Positions 38,639-44,809 of a stretch of DNA of 64,000 bases are shown in pieces; positions within the stretch are counted from its first letter, which is position 1; every line of letters starts with the position of its first letter. The stretch comes from Flavobacterium pisciphilum (GTDB lineage Bacteria > Bacteroidota > Bacteroidia > Flavobacteriales > Flavobacteriaceae). The notes under the pieces were generated by a model. It was not told the origin of the DNA. It saw only the letters and a list, made by a program, of their open reading frames with translations, and did no database searches. The translations under genes and the position numbers were made by a program. The stretch covers positions 992,001 through 1,056,000 of the forward strand of contig NZ_JAJJMO010000001.1 in assembly GCF_020905345.1 (NCBI RefSeq). Direction: 5' to 3'.

Positions 38639-39183
38639 TATTCTATCTCTTTTTTAATTTCTTCCAATGTTTTATTGGTAAAAATAAGTTCATTTATAAT
38701 TGATTTACGCAAAATAGCAATATCATCATAATCAAAATATTTTGCCCACGAAGTTAATTGCTGTAAATTCCTAATTTGCTTAATTCTTTTTGTTGTTTCA
38801 AAACTTGTTCTAAGTATTGCTTTATTATTGTACTCAGGATTATTTTTATGTTGATAATTAACACTGTTTTTATCAAAATCAGCTTCGATATAATATAATT
38901 TATCAATAGCATTATCAGGATAAAAAGAGCTCCAAGGTGCAAAACCTAGTTTAAATTTAGATTCTGTTTCTGGTTCCAAAGCGATTAAACGCCATTTACT
39001 ATTGGCCAATCTTCCCCAATGATTCGAAAAACGATACATCCCTAAATCTGAATAATAATAGGTGCTTCCGGCCTTACTTTCAAATTGAATTTTCAAACCT
39101 TCAACTTCTTTCTTCGTTACTTCCTGAAAAACACAAAATGTATTTTTGAACGAATTTGGATTTGGTCTAAAGTTTTTTTGCAT
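38638..39183 (-). CDS. Conserved hypothetical protein, 181 aa
   Basis: ATG at 39181-39183 is preferred; the longer form begins with a TTG. The sequence (FCVFQEVTKKEVEGLKIQFE, GSTYYYSDLGMYRFSNHWGR, KWRLIALE, then SSFYPDNAIDKLYYIEADFD) is mixed alpha/beta with a conserved NHWGRLA core and a C-terminal helix. I do not recognise a named family. A TATATTTG -7 element lies immediately upstream on this strand (39187-39194). Translationally coupled to the 50-aa gene. Confidence 0.65.
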   Translation of the reverse strand: MQKNFRPNPNSFKNTFCVFQEVTKKEVEGLKIQFESKAGSTYYYSDLGMYRFSNHWGRLANSKWRLIALEPETESKFKLGFAPWSSFYPDNAIDKLYYIEADFDKNSVNYQHKNNPEYNNKAILRTSFETTKRIKQIRNLQQLTSWAKYFDYDDIAILRKSIINELIFTNKTLEEIKKEIE

Positions 39184-39186
39184 GTG

Positions 39187-39244
39187 CAAATATACTCAGA
39201 TTGTCACGAACTCCCTAAACCAAACAATATATTGATTAACTTTG
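39187..39244. promoter_or_regulatory. Two divergent Bacteroidota -7 promoter elements
   Basis: TATATTTG on the minus strand (39194-39187) faces the 181-aa gene, and TAACTTTG on the plus strand (39237-39244) faces the 93-aa gene region. Both fit TAnnTTTG; no good -33 TTTG at standard spacing is seen. Confidence 0.5.
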
Positions 39245-39271
39245 CAGCATCAATTTTTAAATAAAAATATC

Positions 39272-39523
39272 ATGACAAAGGCTTCTCAAGAAAAAATGTT
39301 ACAAAAAGGAGTTTATACAGGAGTAATGGAGAAGGATGAAAATAACAATTATTTTTGTGGTGAATACCTTTTAGATTACAAGATAGCACATGCTAATCAC
39401 GTAGTTGGAGATTGGATTACTATAAAGTCTATAATCGAAAACCCTAGCGATATCAGTTATAACAAATATCCAAAAAAGTCAAAAAACTTTGACAAGGCAA
39501 ATAATAAACCAGAACAAAAATAA
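39272..39523 (+). CDS. Small hypothetical protein, 83 aa
   Basis: ATG 39272 (MTKASQEKMLQKGVYTGVME) is preferred over the upstream in-frame ATG at 39242, which would sit on the promoter element at 39237-39244. Contains NNYFCGEYLLDYKIAHANHV and a lysine-rich tail. No known domain. Monocistronic. Confidence 0.6.
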   Translation: MTKASQEKMLQKGVYTGVMEKDENNNYFCGEYLLDYKIAHANHVVGDWITIKSIIENPSDISYNKYPKKSKNFDKANNKPEQK

Positions 39524-39657
39524 ATCGATTATTTTCAAAGTTCTGAACTTTCATACTTAAGTTCATGCAAAAGGCATGCTTTTTAACTCTCAGAATCAAT
39601 ATTTTATATATTTTTTGAATATTTTTTACTACGAAAGTAAAAAGTTAAAAAAAAGTG

Positions 39658-39665
39658 TACCTTTG
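39658..39665 (+). promoter_or_regulatory. -7 promoter element of the J-domain/KTSC gene
   Basis: TACCTTTG matches TAnnTTTG; 70 nt upstream of the start codon. No clear -33 partner. Confidence 0.5.
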
Positions 39666-39735
39666 CAAAAAATTTGTCTTTTTTGAATTAAACAAATATT
39701 AATTTCAATCTAATAGACAAGTAGTTATCTTATTT

Positions 39736-40176
39736 ATGAAAAAAATAGTTGAATACCGCAAGTTACTAAATGTAGACAAAACTGCAGAATTAAAAGATTT
39801 AAAAACCATTTACCGTAATGCTATGAAAGAATGTCATCCTGACAAATTTCAAGGTAACGACGCTGGTTTGAAAGAAGCAGAAGAAAAAAGTAAATTAGTT
39901 ATTGAAGCATACCACTTTTTGGTAAGTATCAATCCTGAGACAATTAAATCAAACTTGCCAGAATATACTGAAACAATCTCTACTTCATCTATTACAGATT
40001 ACAAATTTGTAGAAGGTAGATTAATTATTGATTTCTCAAATGGTAGTGTTTACGAATACATCAGTGTACCTAAAGCTACTTACGTAAAAATGGTAAATGC
40101 AGATTCTCCTGGTAGATTTGCAAAAAGACATATTCTTAACTCTTTTACTTGGAGAAAGAAAACAAATCAAGACTAG
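39736..40176 (+). CDS. J-domain/KTSC-domain fusion protein
   Basis: 146 aa. Residues ~3-65 form a J-like domain (YRKLLNVDKTAELKDLKTIY, CHPDKF with the HPD motif that activates DnaK). Residues ~85-140 are a KTSC domain (SSITDYKFVEGRLIIDFSNG, VYEYISVPKATYVKMVNA, FAKRHI). KTSC domains usually stand alone or at protein ends; coupling to a J-domain suggests recruitment of Hsp70 to a KTSC target, which is inference. Monocistronic with its own terminator. Confidence 0.88.
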   Translation: MKKIVEYRKLLNVDKTAELKDLKTIYRNAMKECHPDKFQGNDAGLKEAEEKSKLVIEAYHFLVSINPETIKSNLPEYTETISTSSITDYKFVEGRLIIDFSNGSVYEYISVPKATYVKMVNADSPGRFAKRHILNSFTWRKKTNQD

Positions 40177-40197
40177 TTTTTATAGTTTTTATAGAAA

Positions 40198-40229
40198 AGC
40201 ATCCACCACTGGCGGATGCTTTTTTTTTG
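40198..40229 (+). terminator. Intrinsic terminator of the J-domain gene
   Basis: Stem AGCATCC-A-CC/GG-C-GGATGCT (one mismatch) with a T9 run. Confidence 0.85.
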
Positions 40230-40394
40230 CTACAAAAACACATAAAATATTGTTTTTTATTTTAGAATAAACCCAAAAGAGCATCATCTCCCGATTAAAA
40301 ACCCATCAAACAGACTGATTACGAAGTTTTTACCCTACAAAAAACTATAACAAAATTTTAGGTTACAAAATTATTTATGTCTTATAATTTTAAA

Positions 40395-40402
40395 TACTTT
40401 TG
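40395..40402 (+). promoter_or_regulatory. -7 promoter element of the DUF4369 gene
   Basis: TACTTTTG matches TAnnTTTG, 28 nt upstream of the start codon. Confidence 0.55.
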
Positions 40403-40429
40403 TTCCACAAATCAATTAACTAATTAATA

Positions 40430-41596
40430 ATGAAAAAAATATTTTTTTTACTTGCTGCTTCTATAGCAATAATTTCATGCAACAAAGTTAAAGACGGAGA
40501 ATACCTTATTACTGGAACTGCAAAAGGAATTGAAAACGGGAAAACTATCATCCTACAAACTCAAGATCCAGCTACAGGAGCGCCTATCTCTCTTGACACT
40601 GTAAAAGTTGAAAACGGAAAATTCGAAATTAAAGGTAAAGTTACTGAGCCTGCATTTCACATATTACAATTACAAGATGCTCAAGGTCCTATTCCTTTTA
40701 TCCTTGAAACTGGAGAAATTACAGTTGTTGTAGATAAAGACAGCATCCACAAATCTAAAATCTCTGGTACATACAACAATGATGAGTATGTAAAATTCAA
40801 TGATGAGCTTATGAAAGTTCAAAAGAAATTAGTTGATTTCCAGAAAAAAAACACTGCAACTATGAACACTGCTCAACAAGCTAAAGATACAGCAGTAATC
40901 AATGGTTTAATGAAAGAATTCATGAAAATCCAAGGTGATGTTCAAACTGAAACTAAAAATAAGTACACTACTTATGCTGAGTCTCACCCAAAATCTTTCA
41001 TCAGCGCATTAATCATCAAAGGAATGTTAAATGACCCTTCAACTGATTTGAAAAAAGCTGAAGCTATTTACACTAGTTTAGATGAATCTGTAAAGAACAC
41101 TAAACCAGGAAAAGAAATCAAAGAAAAAATCGGTCAAATGAAAATGCCTGCTGTTGGTGCTACTGCTCCTCCAGTTGGTAGCGCTAACTGAAGATCAGAT
41201 TTTTCTGCTCCTAATCCAGAAGGAAAAACGGTATCGCTTAAAGAAAGTTTAGGCAAAGTTACCATTGTAGATTTTTGGGCTTCATGGTGTGGACCATGTA
41301 GAAAGGAAAACCCAAATGTTGTAGCTATCTATAAAGAACTACATTCAAAAGGACTTAATATTATTGGTGTTTCTTTAGACAAAGATGCCAAAGCTTGGAA
41401 AGAAGCCATTGCAAAAGATAATTTAACTTGGACGCACGTTTCTAACTTAAAATTTTGGGATGAGCCAATTGCAGCTCAATACGGTGTTCAATCAATTCCT
41501 GCAACATTTATACTAGATGCATCAGGAAAAGTTGTAGCACAAGATTTAAGAGGCGATGAACTTAGAGCAAAAATTATTGAGCTTTTAGCTAAATAA
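40430..41596 (+). pseudogene. DUF4369-thioredoxin (TlpA/ResA-like) lipoprotein interrupted by an in-frame TGA
   Basis: The first 253 codons (40430-41191) encode a lipoprotein signal (IAIISCNKV) and a DUF4369 domain. At codon 254 is TGA (41189-41191). The same frame continues with no further stop to 41594-41596. The downstream part is an AhpC/TSA-thioredoxin domain: FSAPNPEGKTVSLKESLGK, VDFWASWCGPCRKENPN (cysteines at 41288 and 41297), SIPATFILDASGKVVAQDL. The TGA lies in a 27-nt block (41171-41197) that separates the A-P and D-F of the expected APDF motif. Without readthrough the product is a DUF4369 lipoprotein lacking the redox domain. No start codon suits separate translation of the thioredoxin part. 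A one-codon change or excision would restore a 379-388-aa protein. Confidence 0.85.
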
Positions 41597-41619
41597 TACC
41601 AATATTAGAATAAAAACAA

Positions 41620-41647
41620 AAAAAATCTCCCTAGTGGAGATTTTTTT
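41620..41647 (+). terminator. Intrinsic terminator after the thioredoxin-domain region
   Basis: Stem AATCTCC/GGAGATT with a CTAGT loop, flanked by A and T runs. Confidence 0.85.
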
Positions 41648-41726
41648 GTTTTAATCAATACCGAACACAAGTTCTTAACTTAAATGTCTAAAATGAGCTA
41701 ATAATAACCCATAGCGCATTTCAATA
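41620..41726 (+). repeat. Terminator-tail repeat, copy A
   Basis: Imperfect match to 41804-41909: both begin with the AAATCTCC hairpin, then share CGAACACAA, CAACTTAAAT-type and CTAATAATAAC-type blocks and end in ATTTCAAT. Confidence 0.75.
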
Positions 41727-41803
41727 TATTCCTGTGACACTAATTAGTAGAACTATCTTAAAAAATACTATGACAGAGTTTAAAAGCCAATTGACTTAAA
41801 GTG

Positions 41804-41909
41804 AAAATCTCCTCTGTGGAGATTTTTTTATTTTATCCAACATCGAACACAACTTTTCAACTTAAATCTCTAAAACGAGCCAATAATAACTCAATACAGT
41901 ATTTCAATC
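41804..41909 (+). repeat. Terminator-tail repeat, copy B
   Basis: Second degenerate copy of the 41620-41726 unit, with its own AAAATCTCC/GGAGATTTT hairpin (41804-41829) although no gene lies between the copies. Confidence 0.75.
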
Positions 41910-42317
41910 TAATCTTAGAACTCTCCTACTTGATACATCTAAAGAAATAACAATTCCAGATCTCAGGAATAATAAACTAAAACAAAATCACCTCCTCTAG
42001 TAAAAGATTATCATTTTATTCAATCTCATTTGTCCTGAATATCGTTAATAATTAAAAATTTCAGGAAGCTTTGATAACAAAACATCCTTCGCCTTCGATT
42101 ATTTTTCACATCATCTACATTTAAATCATCTAAAAAAAGCAATATTTCATCTAAGAGGTAGCGAAGTTAAAGTTGAATTTCTCCCATTTTCGGGCTAATA
42201 ATGCCAACATCTAAAAAAAAATTAAAAAAAATCACCTAGCCGCATCTTTTTATTTTATTCAATACCAACGATTTAAAAAACAACACAAAATAAACTTAAA
42301 ATTAAGTGTGATTTTTG

Positions 42318-42348
42318 TTTGCAGAATTAAAAAGTGTCCCTATATTTG
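42318..42348 (+). promoter_or_regulatory. Near-ideal Bacteroidota promoter of tRNA-Tyr
   Basis: TTTG at 42318-42321, a 19-nt spacer and TATATTTG at 42341-42348 exactly fit the Bacteroidota primary-sigma consensus. The tRNA starts 40 nt downstream. Confidence 0.85.
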
Positions 42349-42387
42349 CACCCGTCAAGCAGAACAACGCAAGACAAAACAAGCTTC

Positions 42388-42471
42388 GGGGAGATACTCA
42401 AGCGGCCAACGAGGGCAGACTGTAAATCTGCTGTGTGAACTTCGCAGGTTCGAATCCTGCTCTCCCCACCA
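42388..42471 (+). tRNA. tRNA-Tyr (anticodon GTA)
   Basis: Acceptor arms GGGGAGA and TCTCCCC pair fully; anticodon stem GCAGA/TCTGC encloses loop CTGTAAA with GTA at 42422-42424. A long variable arm follows, as in class II tRNA-Tyr, and the T arm contains GTTCGAATC. The 3' CCA (42469-42471) is encoded. A PcfJ-like pseudogene starts within 200 nt, marking this tRNA as the left border of an accessory region. Confidence 0.97.
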
Positions 42472-42502
42472 AAAAAGTCCTAATGAAAATTAGGACTTTT
42501 TT
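42471..42502 (+). terminator. Intrinsic terminator of tRNA-Tyr
   Basis: Stem AAAAGTCCTAAT/ATTAGGACTTTT around a short GAAA-type loop, then T-run. Confidence 0.88.
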
Positions 42503-42645
42503 TATGCTTAAAAACCAAAGTATTCTTCAAGGATTTGGATAAACACGAAAAGAAACCCGACAACCAAAAACAGTCCTCCCAAATTAAATAAAACACATTA
42601 CTTGTCAGCGAAAACTAAAATACAAGACTCTTTCAAGGAAATTGA

Positions 42646-43293
42646 ATGGCCTCAGTTTTTGATACCTGCGAAGGGTTCCAAATGGTACGCATTGTATACT
42701 CGTACAAGCAAATGAAAAGGGTTACACCCCTACATTTCCACAAGGAAGTGATGCATCATTGGATAACTTCAAAAGGCGAAGTACACACCATGTCTTTAAG
42801 TACAAAGGTATTTTCAAGTGTCTATCATGCATGGCAATATTATTCTGCTCTTGAAATCCGTTCAAAGGATTTTTAAAACTCCCCGAAATATCTAATCAAT
42901 CCTTATAAGATATTTCCAAAAATAAAAATTCACCCTGTCTTAAAAAGAAACGGTTTTAAAAGTGGTTTTCACAATGTCGCTCCGCAGATTCTCTTTACTT
43001 CCCTTTTAAAAGATTCAATAACAGAGACCCTTTTAAAATCCTCTCGGAATTCTCTTCTATCCTATTATCTACTTTCACAAGAACAAAATATCAGACAGAA
43101 CTAGCAGGCTGTTAAAACCTGCCTGAAATACAGTTATAAAATTAAGGATTTCAAAATATGGGAAGATTACATAGCCCTGCTCCGTTGGTTTAAGAAAGAC
43201 CTCAACTGTGCCTCTTTTGTCTGTCCTGAAAATCTTCATGAAGTTCACGATAAACTTGTGACTAAAAAAGGGAAAACAAAAAAGGTAATATAA
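42646..43293 (+). pseudogene. PcfJ-like mobile-element protein, pseudogene
   Basis: One reading frame holds the conserved blocks of the PcfJ family in order: FDTCEGFQMVRIVYSY, HFHKEVMHHWITSKGE, HPVLKRNGFKSGFHNVAPQI, LFTSLLKDSITETLLK, then IWEDYIALLRWFKKDLN and CPENLHEVHDKLVTKK, ending at 43291-43293. Two in-frame stops break it: TAA at 42874-42876 and TAG at 43102-43104. More stops lie upstream of 42646, where the zinc-finger-bearing N-terminus would be. PcfJ-like genes belong to conjugative or integrative elements, so this is the relic of one beside tRNA-Tyr. Confidence 0.8.
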
Positions 43294-43300
43294 TTTTAAG

Positions 43301-43330
43301 TAAAGCTGATAATTACATCGGCTTTTTTCG
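43301..43330 (+). terminator. Putative terminator behind the PcfJ-like relic
   Basis: AAGCTGAT and ATCGGCTT arms (with G-T pairs) around AATTAC, followed by T6. Confidence 0.5.
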
Positions 43331-43407
43331 GTGCAGACACTCCAAGGCAGGAGTATTCTTTAGATGAACTATTATCTTATGATTTTAGCTGGCATTTACA
43401 GATCGCC

Positions 43408-43870
43408 CTATTCAAGTTCAACGGCAAAACCAAGGCATTCCCAGTATTCTATCACCACATCTTCATGGTCTATTGTTTCTGCTCCATATCTTCCCGATCG
43501 AAAATTGAGCATTACTGAATCAGGTCCTAAAAACCAAAGCTCACCTCCCTGAAGTGCAGGTTCTCCAGCTGTAATATTACTATGACACACACATCCTCTA
43601 GCAGCCGCTGGGTTTGGCGTACTTTCCAGGATAACAAACAGCCCATTAACATCTATAATCCACAGATATCTATTTGATTAAATTAGTTCTAGTTGCAAAT
43701 TGCACATTATCTAAACCTGCACTGTTAATATGAATCAAATGGGATGCAAATGATATACATTCCCCAGTTCCTACCTTTTTTGAATTCTCTTGATTATCTC
43801 GGTTTACTCTCTTAAATGGCAATACTGCAGGTCCAAGTCTAGCTAATAAACTTTCAGTTGGTTTACTCAT
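43408..43870 (-). pseudogene. Last gene of the CHAT operon, ~155-aa protein with one frameshift
   Basis: Starts at ATG 43868-43870, three bases after the preceding stop. Frame one gives MSKPTESLLARLGPAVLPFK to RTNLIK and stops at TAG 43670-43672. The +1 frame continues at once (RYLWIIDVNGLFVILEST, AARGCVCHSNITAGEPALQG, GPDSVMLNFRSGRYGAETI) to TAG 43408-43410. The second part has no plausible start codon or ribosome site, so the two belong together. The junction reads ATC AAA TAG A; removing one A restores a single frame. It could be a mutation, an assembly error or programmed +1 shifting. No family recognised; mixed beta character, no signal peptide, one Cys-rich spot (CVCHS). Confidence 0.6.
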
Positions 43871-43873
43871 AGA

Positions 43874-44545
43874 CTAAAATTTTACATCTCCTTTTTCCAA
43901 AACCTCTTCAACAAGATTAACATCGGCGTTCTCTATATCAAGCAGGGATGCTAGCGGAATCTTCTCTAGATCAGAATTCCTGTATACAATCCTTTCATTT
44001 GTGGTTGCAAATACTTTTCTATTTTTCGGGCTGATATAAAAATTCAGGCCTGAATAGGAAAATGAATCATAGATAAACCTTTCATTGATAATATTATGAT
44101 TAACAGCTAACTGTTCGCTAAAATACTTTTCACCTAAGATTACAGCCAATTTCCATAGAACCTTTTCTTCAGCTAAATAACGGCTTGGCTTGAAAAGAAT
44201 GGAAAATTCTACATCGCTGTAAGGAGACTTTAATTCCACGAATTTATAAACTAAATCAGATTCCAATAGAATATTGATTTTTGAGTTACTTATATATGTG
44301 ATTCTGGTATTCGCGCGGTAACTTCCTTGGTAGAAAAAATTTTCAAATTCAGTATTGACTATCCCTCTAATATCGACACTTCCATCTTGAATTAATTTAG
44401 AGTATTCTAATAAATTCCTTTTAGGATACAGTTTAAAAGTTAGACCGAGTTTTAAAGATCTAGAAACTTTACTCAGCAGACGTCTTTTGGTGTCTTTGGC
44501 TAATTCAGGCTTAATTGGTACACTTAATCCGCCTTTAAATTTCAT
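43874..44545 (-). CDS. Uncharacterised CHAT-operon protein, 223 aa
   Basis: Cytoplasmic, basic N-terminus (MKFKGGLSVPIKPELAKDTK) followed by beta-rich sequence (LGLTFKLYPKRNLLEYSKLI, INILLESDLVYKFVELKSPY) and an acidic C-terminus. No signal peptide, no known motif. It lies 20 nt downstream of the 53-aa gene and 3 nt upstream of the frameshifted gene, so it is within the CHAT operon. It might be an adaptor or a pro-protein substrate of the CHAT protease, but nothing in the sequence shows this. Confidence 0.65.
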   Translation of the reverse strand: MKFKGGLSVPIKPELAKDTKRRLLSKVSRSLKLGLTFKLYPKRNLLEYSKLIQDGSVDIRGIVNTEFENFFYQGSYRANTRITYISNSKINILLESDLVYKFVELKSPYSDVEFSILFKPSRYLAEEKVLWKLAVILGEKYFSEQLAVNHNIINERFIYDSFSYSGLNFYISPKNRKVFATTNERIVYRNSDLEKIPLASLLDIENADVNLVEEVLEKGDVKF

Positions 44546-44565
44546 ACTTACGTTTGCCGGTTGCT

Positions 44566-44727
44566 TTAAAGTACCATGTTTTTTTTAGAGTTAGGTTCCA
44601 CTACCCATATTTTGGACAAATGGACTCCAACTGGCTGCAAATAAACATAGTTCTCCTTTAATTCTCCGATTGCCGCAAACCCTTCAGAATTAATTTTTTC
44701 CGTATATACTTTTGCTTTTACACTCAT
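44566..44727 (-). CDS. Small CHAT-operon protein, 53 aa
   Basis: ATG 44725-44727 to TAA 44566-44568: MSVKAKVYTEKINSEGFAAI, then GELKENYVYLQPVGVHLSKI and a short tail. Predicted all-beta. It fills the gap between the CHAT gene (ending 44810) and the 223-aa gene, with normal spacing on both sides. Unknown function; a small binding partner or inhibitor of the protease is possible. Confidence 0.6.
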   Translation of the reverse strand: MSVKAKVYTEKINSEGFAAIGELKENYVYLQPVGVHLSKIWVVEPNSKKNMVL

Positions 44728-44809
44728 CAAGCTTCTTTTTTACTAAGATAATACATTCCTCTTAAATATTTTTTTCTTTACAGAAAATTCAGTGCAAAGG
44801 TTTGCTGAA

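Larger units (their letters stand above)
41601..42317. other. Gene-free stretch with decayed repeats before tRNA-Tyr
   Basis: Besides the two terminator-tail repeats, further faded fragments are visible: CGGGCTAATAATGCCAACATC around 42194-42214 and TTTTTATTTTATTCAATACC around 42248-42267 resemble the tail of the unit. No open reading frame with protein character. Confidence 0.5.

Noticed and set aside
41189..41191. TGA as selenocysteine codon
   Set aside because: The codon is in a linker, not at the CGPC redox site, and no selenocysteine insertion hairpin is evident directly after it.
42646..42876. Independent 76-aa gene
   Set aside because: It is one block of the PcfJ-like pseudogene; the same frame continues with family motifs after the stop.
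43364..43552. Plus-strand 62-aa frame over the last CHAT-operon gene
   Set aside because: It lies opposite the coding second half of the frameshifted minus-strand gene, which has the better protein character.
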